Counted from the first letter of the stretch, positions 26,254 through 34,287 are shown. The stretch is DNA of 64,000 nt from Synechococcus sp. CC9311 (GCF_000014585.1 NC_008319.1:992001-1056000), one strand, 5' to 3'. Notes: a model not told the origin generated them from the sequence alone. Made by a program: numbers and translations.

Positions 26254-27342
26254 TCAATCCGTGGACGGGTTGGCCTGCAACCACTCGAACGGAGTTGCTT
26301 CAACAAAGCGTTCCGCTGTGTTGCCGGCGTAGTACTTGCCACCGGCGATCGGCAGCTTCTTTGCCGGCGCGCCATCCGACAGGTCGAGATCGGCCATCTC
26401 GACCCAGAAGGCGTTCGGGGTGGTGGCCGAGTCGAAGAGGTAAACCTTGTTCTTCTGGTCGGCGACCGTCCTCCACAGGGTGGACGAGATGTTTGGCGAG
26501 CCGGGCGTTGTAATGCCGAGAGGGACGCTGACCGAGCGCATTACCGAGACCACCTCGGCGGCCGCCTGGTTGGCATAAGTGCCATCCGGAACGGCCGTGA
26601 TGTAGTTCTTGTCGATCTCGGTCGGGACCGCGCTGAGCAGGAACGAGGCACGGGCGAAGCGGTCGGCCGCGCTGTTGGTGCCGGGCAGGAACTTAAGGCC
26701 GCCGATCTTCTCCCAGTAGGAATTTAGGGCGAGCTGCTGGTCGTAGGTCGGCGAGTTGGTCATCACCTTGTACTGCTTGCCGTGATGGATCACGAGTTCG
26801 CCGTCGATGTATTCCAGGATCGCGGAATCACCGGAGGCATCGGAGATTGAGAGGTGAACCGTCGTGGCTTTGCCATTCGGCAGCTTCGGAGCGATGATTC
26901 GAAAAGGTTGCTTTTGCAGACCGTCAACCGCCTCGGAGACGGTGGCGTAATTGTCGAGCACATACTGCGCCCACAGCCCGATCGACATCGGCGGCTTGTC
27001 ACCGACCTTGCCGTATTGCGCTTCGGCTAGATAGAGCATGTTGGCGACCAGGCCCTTCTCATTCATGCCATCGGCACTGGCAATGTTGTAAACCGAGGCG
27101 ATGACGCTGCCGTATTTGGAGACCCACTTCGGAGAATCCTGCCCGGCCGCTCCTTCACGCGCCATGCCGCGCGGAAAGGCCCAGAGGTCCGTCGCCATAT
27201 CCTGCATCCAGTCCATCGACCGACCGGTCATGACAACCTCTTCGGAGCCGACATAGAGGGTGCGGGTGCACGCCTGTGCGATCGAAGGAAACACTAACGC
27301 GCTGGTGAAAAGCGCCGCTGCGATCAGGTTCAGTGGCTTCAT
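26254..27342 (-). CDS. choloylglycine hydrolase / penicillin acylase family amidase
   Basis: 362 residues with signal peptide ending IAQA and the nucleophile Cys at position 25, so it becomes N-terminal after cleavage as the Ntn-hydrolase mechanism needs. C25, R41 and D44 (RSMDW) keep the same spacing as Cys2, Arg18 and Asp21 of bile salt hydrolase. Family members cleave linear amides such as conjugated bile salts, penicillin V or acyl-homoserine lactones; the substrate here is unknown. The gene is visibly richer in G+C, especially at third positions, than everything around it, which points to transfer from a proteobacterium-like donor. Confidence 0.85.
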   Translation of the reverse strand: MKPLNLIAAALFTSALVFPSIAQACTRTLYVGSEEVVMTGRSMDWMQDMATDLWAFPRGMAREGAAGQDSPKWVSKYGSVIASVYNIASADGMNEKGLVANMLYLAEAQYGKVGDKPPMSIGLWAQYVLDNYATVSEAVDGLQKQPFRIIAPKLPNGKATTVHLSISDASGDSAILEYIDGELVIHHGKQYKVMTNSPTYDQQLALNSYWEKIGGLKFLPGTNSAADRFARASFLLSAVPTEIDKNYITAVPDGTYANQAAAEVVSVMRSVSVPLGITTPGSPNISSTLWRTVADQKNKVYLFDSATTPNAFWVEMADLDLSDGAPAKKLPIAGGKYYAGNTAERFVEATPFEWLQANPSTD

Positions 27343-27937
27343 GCGGTTGTATTTGATGTACTTATTGCTTGCAATGAAACGCTAGCCGACCCGCTCAGAG
27401 AGCATGTTCAAAGGTTGGCTTCGACACATTCAAAAGATCCTGTGTAAAGCATTCTCCGTTGCCATAAAAAACCCCGCAGGTGGCGAGGAATATCATTGAG
27501 AGTATATATGACTTAATAGAATTCCGCGACCTGACTTAGCGCTGGGTTGATGCCCTTTTTATTTGACATCCCAAATGTCCATTTGCTTCTCTCTGATCCA
27601 ACCAAAATTGTAAACACATTTCCGTCTAAATAGACTTATCTTTTTATTCTGTTGCTGTTTAACTTGTATGGTTCTTTAAATATACCAAGTGAACTATCTG
27701 TGGCTTGATGTTCAGTGCTGACCCCAGCTCTTTCGAAATATATCTGCCTAGCACTATCTGCATTGGTTATCGATATGCAGATGACGTTGGCTTCACAGGA
27801 GGAGCTGGATGATGTTAATGATTTGGCGGCTCGGTGTAAACCGGAAGTCCTGTTGGGGCAGAGGGGGGTAGTCTAGCTGCAAAATTTTGCTTTGCTAAGT
27901 AAAATTAGTGAACGAGAATTTGTTGCGATCTATGCTC
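27343..27937. other. gene-poor stretch with R1 fragments
   Basis: No intact gene. 27440-27483 (minus strand): R1 hairpin remnant plus ATGGCAACGGAGAATGCTTTA. 27775-27830 (plus strand): ATGCAGATGACGTTGGCTTCACAG, an R1 ORF start that continues about 30 codons into unrelated sequence. Confidence 0.5.
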
Positions 27938-29167
27938 TTATTCGTCTGATCCACAAGAGGCAATCAGTGGCCTAGGCTTAACAACAATTAAGCATTGCAT
28001 GAATTCCAGAAGAGCATGAATCACAACTGAGGCAATCCCTAGCACAAGAACAAGATTGATATTGGTACCTGAAAGCTGCGATGTTGCAATTGAGAAGATG
28101 ATGAACCCTAAAGAGCCAAAGGATGTAGCAGAAGCCCAATATCTTCGCTGAAGCTCTTCATTACACAATTGTCCAAGACGATCTATAGTCAAAGTGCCAA
28201 TCATCATATCCCAAATACCAATTAAGAGAATGGAGATAGACAGTGCCGATACGTTTTGCGTCGCTCCAAAAAGAATTACTCCCAATAATCCAAACAAAGA
28301 TATAAGTGGTAAAAACGCCTTGGTTGTTAATCTTGAAGACGTAATTGAAGGTATTAAGCCACCCATGATTAGTCCAAATCCGAATAAGCCATCCACATTG
28401 CTAGAAACCATGGGAGTCAAGCCGATTTTCTTGATTGCAATCAATGGTTCATAAAGAATTACAGGTACTTGGCCTATCTGCATAAAGACAAATCCCATGA
28501 TAATGAACAAGATTGAACTACCAGGAGCCCCAGCTTTGCTTCTCGATCGGACATCACTAACGTTCTTAAAATTAGATTTTGCGAAGTTAGCCTGAAGTTT
28601 GAAGTTTGTAAAAATTAGTTTTAAAGTCGGCAAACTGAGAAACACAGTCAGCAATCCAAGAACATTCCATGCAGTAGGGGCAGAAGTAGGAGAAAAAGTT
28701 CCGATTGCTACAGCTCCGAGAAGTGCACCAACTCCACCTCCGCACATGATCACCCCAGTTGATTGTCTTCGCCAGTTGGAAGGAACACGCTCAAGAGCGA
28801 GAGATGGCAGTCCAGCAACGAGCTGTGCAGCACCCCATCCACACAGTAATCGCAAAATTGATTGACTTGTGAAATTTATATATCTCCCCTCAAGAATAAT
28901 CGAAATCATGATTACAATTAGTCCTGCAAATACAAATCTGACTGAAACCTGTCTGCGCTTGATATAAGCCTGCTGAATAGCCCCTGCAAGGTAGCCAAAC
29001 ATATTGATTGCAGCTAGTCTTCCAATATCTTCAATGTTAATCCAGTTAGCGTCTACCATCAGGCTGCCAATAATTCCAAAATCAAACCGAACTAGGCCCA
29101 AGCCAATTGCGATCCCGAAGCATCCACCAAGAAGATCAAGAGACCAATGATCAAAGTTAAATCTCAT
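27938..29167 (-). CDS. MFS transporter (YbfB/YjiJ-like)
   Basis: 409 residues, ATG start, twelve hydrophobic segments visible with a longer central loop (about 200-215). The opening GIAIGLGLVRFDFG resembles the G-x-x-x-G-x-x-RF motif of the YbfB/YjiJ group, which lacks known substrates in most species. Inner-membrane secondary transporter. Neighbour of the imported-looking amidase but divided from it by 600 bases and not GC-rich, so not clearly linked. Substrate unknown. Confidence 0.75.
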   Translation of the reverse strand: MRFNFDHWSLDLLGGCFGIAIGLGLVRFDFGIIGSLMVDANWINIEDIGRLAAINMFGYLAGAIQQAYIKRRQVSVRFVFAGLIVIMISIILEGRYINFTSQSILRLLCGWGAAQLVAGLPSLALERVPSNWRRQSTGVIMCGGGVGALLGAVAIGTFSPTSAPTAWNVLGLLTVFLSLPTLKLIFTNFKLQANFAKSNFKNVSDVRSRSKAGAPGSSILFIIMGFVFMQIGQVPVILYEPLIAIKKIGLTPMVSSNVDGLFGFGLIMGGLIPSITSSRLTTKAFLPLISLFGLLGVILFGATQNVSALSISILLIGIWDMMIGTLTIDRLGQLCNEELQRRYWASATSFGSLGFIIFSIATSQLSGTNINLVLVLGIASVVIHALLEFMQCLIVVKPRPLIASCGSDE

Positions 29168-29942
29168 TGTTTGTGTATTAAAAAATTGACTTTGGTTGGC
29201 GATTGATAAGTGAATAGTGAGCTTAAATCTTCCAATTAAGTTTTCTGGTAGTGAAAAAAATAAAGGTAGTGAGCGTATATTGCCTGAACACTCTTATCTG
29301 AATTATTGAATGCTGGACTCAAGATGCAAGCATCTTTAGAACTCTAGCCCTGTCAGGTATTGAGGGCGATGTCGGCGGTTAGTGATGCCTCGTTACTTCG
29401 CTGACCTCAGTTACTGTTAAGTCGCCGGGCTTTTCGAAGGTGATGTGGATCGTCTGCTTCTAAGGGAATGTCTTTACATGTTTCGCCCGATCAACCCGGC
29501 CACGAATCAATAAACCTCAGGTTCAGTCTTCAGCTCCATCTTTGAGCATTGCGCCAATGGCCTAGTAAGGCGCCTCCATGCCATCCAGTTGCTACTGCGC
29601 GGATTACTGTTTTGGTAGCTAGACAGGCCATCACAGCTCAGTTGTTCAGGCGTCAAGCATCCAAGGAACTTGATCAATCCCTGCAAATCTTGTGGTACTT
29701 GGCAGTTGAAACGGTTTGTGAACGAGCTTGACATAACTGGCACACCCCTAAGTGCCATCAGTAGCTCCTGTAGGAGAGTCAAGGTCCACTTCTGATCGCA
29801 GAGAATTCGCTTTGTTAGAGAAACACTCTCTGCCCCTGGAGGTGCTTCTGCTGCTTGGAGCGGAAGATATAAGGCTTCAGACTTTTTTGTCAAAATCTAA
29901 GCAAGCTTTCATGTAAGCAAGATCAAGCACTGCAACACTTAA
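29168..29942. other. gene-poor stretch with R1 fragment
   Basis: No intact gene. 29740-29795 on the minus strand is the R1 ORF block LTLLQELLMALRGV inside a composite 128-codon frame whose other parts do not resemble R1. That frame is likely an accident of decayed pieces. Confidence 0.45.
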
Positions 29943-30179
29943 ATGACTTATCAATCACAACTCATGAAAGTTGCCAATGCGAGGAAAGTAGGTTGGATTG
30001 GTCAGTCATCAATTGCTTTGTTTTTACTTGTCCTTGTTTGCTCTTTAATCAATTCAACGGTACAGACTTCTCATCAAGGAGCTAATACAGCTACATCTTC
30101 CTTAGATAAAATCAACCAAGAATTTTGTGAAGGGATGCGTAAGCGAAATTCGACAATCAAATTAGATGTTTGTAGTTAG
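29943..30179 (+). CDS. 78-aa membrane-anchored protein, unknown
   Basis: ATG start. One span (SSIALFLLVLVCSLINSTV, about 22-40), a short basic N-terminal tail, and a polar C-terminus with two cysteines (EFCEGM, DVCS). Forty bases before a broken lipoprotein gene on the same strand. Confidence 0.45.
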   Translation: MTYQSQLMKVANARKVGWIGQSSIALFLLVLVCSLINSTVQTSHQGANTATSSLDKINQEFCEGMRKRNSTIKLDVCS

Positions 30180-30218
30180 TGGTGCTTTGGGTGGTTGAGT
30201 GATTGGTATGATGGACTT

Positions 30219-30550
30219 ATGAAAAAGACACTCTTTCTAGCTTCTATCTTCGTTGCATCTGTGCTAGTTGGATGTGGCAAGTATGCATCACAGAAACAGG
30301 CAGAAGCAGCTTGTGATGAATGGAAGGAAAAGGTGAACGTATTGATTATTTAGTACACTTCAATGATGCAGACACTTATGAAAAGTATGTTACGGATAGA
30401 ACCTGCAAGTTAGAAGAAGCTACAAGACGTTTTCTTGGCTTTCAAGGTGAGCTTTCTCGAAAGCAAAGAGAAGTAGAAGGTGAAAGAATATACTATCAAG
30501 ATGCACCTGAACCTATAAACCTAAAAGCGATAAAGAGTTTCTATTATTAA
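30219..30550 (+). pseudogene. lipoprotein gene with frameshift
   Basis: ATG 30219 encodes a lipoprotein signal (MKKTLFLASIFVASVLVGC) and AEAACDEWKEK, then a premature stop at 30351. One base shift near 30333, in a GGAAGGAAAAGG tract, continues as GERIDYLVHFNDADTYEK to the stop at 30548. The combined protein is about 109 residues and shares the AEAACxxW block with the 17793 protein. Confidence 0.6.
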
Positions 30551-30685
30551 CACGAGCGTAAATTATTATTAGGTGTAGTCAATCGCTCAGGCATCTGTCC
30601 AAATGAAAAAATGAAAGACCATGCCTGGTTCCTTGCGCCATCCTTCAAGGGTGCGTTCTTCTGCTCGTTATATCGCAGTATTCGA

Positions 30686-30862
30686 ATGGGCTCCACATAC
30701 GATGAGGTCAATAGGATCGAGCGTGAATTGGATCAAAATTCAGGCAGGTTGAAAAAAGCTCAGCCTTCAGGCAAGGCAGCGAAGCATCAAAGTTTTGATG
30801 CAGTCGTCGCTACATCCAGGTTGCTTATTGTGGTTGCTAGATTTTTGAATTTGTTAGTGTGA
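30686..30862 (+). pseudogene. decayed relative of the 5625 membrane protein
   Basis: VNRIERELDQ corresponds to LERIEQELNT and SFDAVVA to HLDAVLI of the 5625 gene. The membrane region is degraded (LLIVVARFLNLLV then stop) and the start is unclear. Confidence 0.35.
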
Positions 30863-30887
30863 TAATTATCGTTCCCAGCAATGGTCG

Positions 30888-30934
30888 AATTACAGGTTGA
30901 GTGAATCGTTCTTAGGTTCACTCAACCTGTAATT
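30888..30934. repeat. 18-bp perfect inverted repeat
   Basis: AATTACAGGTTGAGTGAA, an 11-base loop, then the exact reverse complement. No T-run follows on either strand, so not a standard terminator. It sits between convergent genes and may be a cruciform, bidirectional terminator or element end. Confidence 0.6.
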
Positions 30935-30961
30935 GACTAGCAACATAAGGGGCGTCTTTAA

Positions 30962-31267
30962 TTAACTGATCTCTCCCAAGATCAATCTTCGCGACACAAC
31001 AAAGCGTGTTGATGTGCAGTGTAGGGATGCTATGTGGTGTGCTAGCCCTTCAGGCCAGCTTCTTCCAAAGCGCCTTTCAGCTTCCAATACACATTGATCA
31101 ATGAGCTGAATCTTTGTGGGTAACTTGGCCATACATCTTGGCTCGTCTGTCTCTTTGATTTTTTCATACATCCATAGACAAGACGTCTCAAATTGCTGTA
31201 TTAATTTCTTTTTTGAGTGTGATTGTGTATTTTCTTTGTATCGTTTGACGCCTACCTTCAATACCAT
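30962..31267 (-). CDS. HTH-like protein, family with 23158 gene
   Basis: 101 residues from ATG 31267. Basic N-terminal half; the C-terminal half (EAERRFGRSWPEGLAHHIAS...FVVSRRLILGE) aligns with the 23158 protein and reads as a helix-turn-helix. Four cysteines. Possibly a small DNA-binding regulator of island genes. The frame extends upstream, but codon use there is poor. Confidence 0.45.
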   Translation of the reverse strand: MVLKVGVKRYKENTQSHSKKKLIQQFETSCLWMYEKIKETDEPRCMAKLPTKIQLIDQCVLEAERRFGRSWPEGLAHHIASLHCTSTRFVVSRRLILGEIS

Positions 31268-31419
31268 TTGTAGTTCGATTTTTGTTTCTTCGAATGCGGT
31301 GTCGGTGGGTTTCTTCGTTTTACGTAGGCAGACTCTTCTTTTTTGGAGAGCAGCTCCTCTTCTGCATCGACCACTGGTGATCAGTGGCGGCACTTCTTTA
31401 CTGCCATCAGTGCAACCGA

Positions 31420-31620
31420 CTCATGAGCAATGGCAGGAAGAGCAGCATTAGAGATGGAAGAAGCCAACCGCCCTAGGGAGAGACGACGCAGCATGGGGCG
31501 TTAATTAGATGCCGTAACGATGCCTTGCTTGTGTTGCTGCTGCCCGCTGCAGTAGGCAGTTTCAGCTTTGCTGCTATTCCGTAGGCAATAAAAAACCCCA
31601 CTCATAAGAGCAGGGTATGC
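31420..31620 (-). pseudogene. remnant of a third barrel gene (5' end only)
   Basis: Minus strand: MLRRLSLGRLASSISNAALPAIAHE from about 31494, plus the upstream GGCGTTAATTAGATGCCG and GATGCCTTGCTT blocks, match the 5' ends of the two barrel genes (13433, 14556). Everything after the signal peptide is gone. Confidence 0.65.
31592..31616 (-). terminator. weak terminator-like hairpin
   Basis: Minus strand CCCTG-CTCTTATGAG-TGGGG with a T-run: a degraded R1-type hairpin, just downstream of the broken exported-protein gene. Confidence 0.35.
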
Positions 31621-31643
31621 ATAAATCAACTTCAGACAAATGT

Positions 31644-32105
31644 TTAGGGAATGTTGTGGCCAGGGTTATAAGTCTGGCATGGCGTTGCTTTAAGAATTGC
31701 TATCCATCCAGAGGTTGGCACGCCTCCTGGGTATCCAGTCCTTTGCTCGTACCTAATGGTTTTATCTTTGGCGAATTTCCATTGCGGGGTAACATTGCTT
31801 ATGGCATAACCTTTATCTTCCCATTCTTCTATCCCGTTTTCTTTTGCAGAAAATCTGGCAAACGCGTCATTTTGGGAATATTCGATTTTAGATTCAACTG
31901 AGATTGGTGAGTGATAGCAATGTTGATTAGTATTGTTTGTTAATTGTTGGTTGATAGACCTGCTTCTGCGGAAAACTTGTCCGCGTTGAGATTGGCTCAA
32001 CACTCATACTTTCGGAGCTGAATAGGCTTCGGCAGTAATGCTTGCTAAAACAATCATTGGCAAGATAATAAGTGTTCCAATCTTTTTGAAAGAGAAATTA
32101 GCCAT
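31644..32105 (-). pseudogene. exported protein gene with one in-frame stop
   Basis: ATG 32105 encodes a clean signal peptide (FKKIGTLIILPMIVLASITAEA) and runs 33 codons to a TGA (32004-32006). The same frame then continues open for another 119 codons to 31644. Restored length is about 152 residues with two cysteines. Only one nonsense change separates it from an intact gene. Confidence 0.65.
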
Positions 32106-32288
32106 GAGATTAGAAGTGAGGTTTGGAAGCTTTGTTTGCCCCCTGTGAACTCACCATCTCCGAATTCAGGAGTTCACTCGATGCCCTGGCTCAACAGTGG
32201 CTGTGATTTTGCTCACAAGGCTGCAGAAAGCCTGCTGCAGTCAGCAGTCTCGGCTTTGCTGTTCTGCTCTCTCAAGCGGGTTAGAGAC

Positions 32289-32489
32289 TCACACCCGGCT
32301 CAGCCTGTCTCTCTCTGCTTCAACCAACAGGGGCACCATCCACTCAGACTCGACATCACCACCTACATCCCTTCCAAGCTCTTCAATGCCAAGGGCTAGC
32401 CAAGACTTGTAGCCATCAGCGTCATTAGCCCTCAGTGCCATCAATAGCTCTTGCAGCAGAGCCAGTGTCATCTGAGTGTCGAGAGTCAT
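32289..32489 (-). CDS. R1-family 66-aa protein, intact copy
   Basis: The best-preserved ORF of the R1 unit: ATG 32489, MTLDTQMTLALLQELLMALR then ANDADGYKSWLALGIEELGRD and a charged C-terminus. Two acidic amphipathic helices, no signal or membrane span. The R1 hairpin lies directly upstream at 32528-32552, so transcription must start after it or read through. The hairpin also serves as terminator of the RTX gene. Function unknown; it may be the small protein product of a dispersed element. Confidence 0.5.
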   Translation of the reverse strand: MTLDTQMTLALLQELLMALRANDADGYKSWLALGIEELGRDVGGDVESEWMVPLLVEAERDRLSRV

Positions 32490-32527
32490 TGGTAAGGGTC
32501 AACTGGTTAAAGCATTCCCCTCTGCAA

Positions 32528-32552
32528 TAAAAAACCCCGCTCGTGGCGGGGC
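32528..32552 (-). terminator. terminator of RTX gene (R1 hairpin)
   Basis: Minus strand CCCCGCCACGAGCGGGG and T-run, 30 bases after the RTX stop codon. Confidence 0.75.
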
Positions 32553-32582
32553 TCTGATGATCTGATTGTGGTTTTGATGCAT

Positions 32583-33659
32583 TCAGAAGGCAAGTGAATC
32601 GGCAACGATCATGCTGCTGATTAAATCTTCAGATTCGCTAGAATCTTGGGGCAAGGAGTTCATAGTGCCAGGTAGATTAAAGTTACTTGCCACTACGTTC
32701 AATCCTTCATTCCCTTTTAAACCCTCGACAATCTCCAGACCAGACTTGTCTTCGAACACCATAAAGTTGTCGGCTGATTTAGAAACAGCCGTGTGAACGG
32801 TGCCCGATGCATCTACGTACTCTTTAACAGAAACAGTCCCCTGGAAACCAGCAAGGTTAATCCTGTCACCTTCAAACCAGTTGAAGTCCTTGACGACATC
32901 CATTCCCCCCGAGAAGACGAAAGTATCAGCGCCAGAACCGCCAGTAAGAACATCATTGCCTTGGCCACCATCCAAGACGTCATTGCCATTCCCGCCGGAG
33001 AGAATGTCTCGGCCTTCACCTGCGTACATGCTGTCATGGCCATCACCTCCCCACATGCGGTCGTCACCACTAGCGCCGAACATCAAGTCGTTTCCTGTCC
33101 CTCCATCTAAGTAGTCATTGCCCTCGCCACCATCGATGTAATCATTGCCATTGTCTCCTAAAATCCCATCATTGCCCTGTTGGCCATAGAGCATGTCGTT
33201 GCCATTACCGCCCTGTATCTGGTCGTCACCAAACCATCCGTAGACGGTGTCATGACCATCACCGCCACTAACCTGATCCATGACACGTGTTCCATGAACA
33301 ATGTCATCTCCACCTTCTGCAAGAACTACCGTTCGATTAATGGGGTTAGAGAATAGGTGGTAATCCCTTAGCTCAAAGATCTCTGCTGCATCACTGCCCT
33401 GGTAATAATCTTTGATGCCAAAAGCCTTGGTAGGTGTGTCGATAATTGTCGTGAACGAAGGAAGTTCAGCGACTGGTCCATCAGGGTTAAAAAAGTTGGT
33501 CGTGGGCTCAACGATTGCAGGCTCAAATGCATTGTCTACAGCTTGCGTAGTTGGCATGACGTCAGCCTGATAAATGACATGATCGTCGTAACGTTGACGT
33601 TCCTCCAATTGATCAAGGAGAAGCTCAATTCGTGATTGGTCTGGTGTGTAAGCAGTCAT
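32583..33659 (-). CDS. RTX-repeat calcium-binding protein
   Basis: 358 residues from ATG 33659 (a TTG at 33800 would add 47 unrelated residues). Residues about 125-270 carry a long run of glycine-aspartate nonapeptides of the GGxGxDxUx type (GGDGHDTVYG, GGNGNDMLYG, GGQGNDVLTG), ending in the typical GADTFVFSGGMDVVKDF closing of serralysin-like C-termini. Such parallel beta-rolls fold on calcium outside the cell after type I secretion; no TolC/HlyBD genes are here. There is no recognisable enzymatic domain, so a surface or biofilm role is possible. Confidence 0.8.
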   Translation of the reverse strand: MTAYTPDQSRIELLLDQLEERQRYDDHVIYQADVMPTTQAVDNAFEPAIVEPTTNFFNPDGPVAELPSFTTIIDTPTKAFGIKDYYQGSDAAEIFELRDYHLFSNPINRTVVLAEGGDDIVHGTRVMDQVSGGDGHDTVYGWFGDDQIQGGNGNDMLYGQQGNDGILGDNGNDYIDGGEGNDYLDGGTGNDLMFGASGDDRMWGGDGHDSMYAGEGRDILSGGNGNDVLDGGQGNDVLTGGSGADTFVFSGGMDVVKDFNWFEGDRINLAGFQGTVSVKEYVDASGTVHTAVSKSADNFMVFEDKSGLEIVEGLKGNEGLNVVASNFNLPGTMNSLPQDSSESEDLISSMIVADSLAF

Positions 33660-33720
33660 TGGTTTGAAAGCAAAGAGTGAGAGGGTTGAACCCCCGACAA
33701 CATGAAGATGACTGCGCTCT

Positions 33721-33786
33721 TGGTGATTCCCTGGTGATCTCCTGGTGGAAACAGGGTGGAGATCTGGTGATTTTCTGGTGAAACCT
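33721..33786 (-). promoter_or_regulatory. six 11-bp phased repeats upstream of RTX gene
   Basis: TGGTGA-like hexamers start at 33721, 33732, 33743, 33754, 33765 and 33776, exactly 11 bp apart (TGGTGA, TGGTGA, TGGTGG, GGGTGG, TGGTGA, TGGTGA). On the gene strand these read TCACCA. An 11-bp direct-repeat period is typical of OmpR/PhoB-family binding arrays. They lie 62-127 bases upstream of the RTX ATG. Confidence 0.5.
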
Positions 33787-33886
33787 GAAAACCATTGCAA
33801 CCGCTGAGCCTTATGCCGCCTCAGCCCCCCCCTCTGTGCAGCATCTGAGGATCTTTCCAGCTCGTCTGTCCTTCCAAATGGGTTGC

Positions 33887-34153
33887 TCAGTTAGGCGCTG
33901 AGCAGCGATGCCAACCGATCTTCTGCAGGTTGACCCACATCTCGATGCCTAGGTGCCTGAGCATCCGCTGTTGTCTGATGGGTTGACCAAGCCGTGTTGA
34001 AAAGCGGTAGTAGCTCACCAGAACGAACTGAGCATGTTGTGTTGGTGCATCTGGCTTGATCTGTATGAGCGTTCCCTCTTGCCTGTTGACCAGCCAGCCC
34101 TCACCGTTGAGCTTCTCTTTGTATCGGGCGTAATCGGGCTGTTTCTGCCACAT
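33887..34153 (-). CDS. R2-family protein, second copy
   Basis: 88 residues from ATG 34153, close to the 24298 copy (MWQKQPDYARYKEKLNGEGW, RMLRHLGIEMWVNLQKIG). The frame upstream keeps DPNRQSRQTAL, matching the other copy, then diverges at about 34190 where the Yfr1 RNA begins; so this is a 5'-truncated family member and may not be functional. Basic, soluble. No family recognised. Confidence 0.45.
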   Translation of the reverse strand: MWQKQPDYARYKEKLNGEGWLVNRQEGTLIQIKPDAPTQHAQFVLVSYYRFSTRLGQPIRQQRMLRHLGIEMWVNLQKIGWHRCSAPN

Positions 34154-34220
34154 CAGTGCAGTTTGGCGAGATTGCCTATTGGGGTCAGAGCCACTCACTC
34201 GAAAGGATGAGTCAAGGTAT

Positions 34221-34287
34221 AAAAAAAGAAGGCGACTAAGCCTTCTTCGGGGGGTGTGAGGAGTCAAACCTTGTAGGGAGTTGACCG
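34221..34287 (-). ncRNA. yfr1: Yfr1 regulatory RNA
   Basis: Minus strand shows the Yfr1 hallmark ACTCCTCACAC (34254-34264) as an unpaired stretch between two hairpins: a 5' one (GTCAAC...GTTTGAC) and a 3' terminator AAGAAGGC-TTAGTC-GCCTTCTT with seven Ts. Size about 65 nt. Yfr1 is a conserved cyanobacterial RNA whose exposed UC-rich motif pairs with leader regions of porin and other mRNAs. In other picocyanobacteria I recall it near guaB/trxA, which are not in this window. Confidence 0.85.

Larger units (their letters stand above)
32289..32552 (-). repeat. R1 unit, copy H (complete)
   Basis: Hairpin 32528-32552, GGGGAATGCTTTAACCAG block, then the intact 66-codon ORF. Reference copy for the family (others near 2688, 7474, 8431, 9540, 11810, 19968, 27440, 27775, 29740). 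Confidence 0.7.

Noticed and set aside
26242-26727. 161-codon plus-strand ORF
   Set aside because: Antisense to the GC-rich amidase; high GC makes long shadow frames expected.
29507-29893. 128-codon minus-strand ORF
   Set aside because: Composite of an R1 fragment and unrelated sequence; no start signal and no overall likeness to a protein family.
31644-32105. UGA recoding (selenocysteine or read-through) as explanation of the in-frame stop
   Set aside because: No SECIS-like element or selenocysteine genes seen; a plain nonsense mutation is simpler.
33721-33786. CRISPR array
   Set aside because: Units are 11 bp with no spacers, and no cas genes are present.
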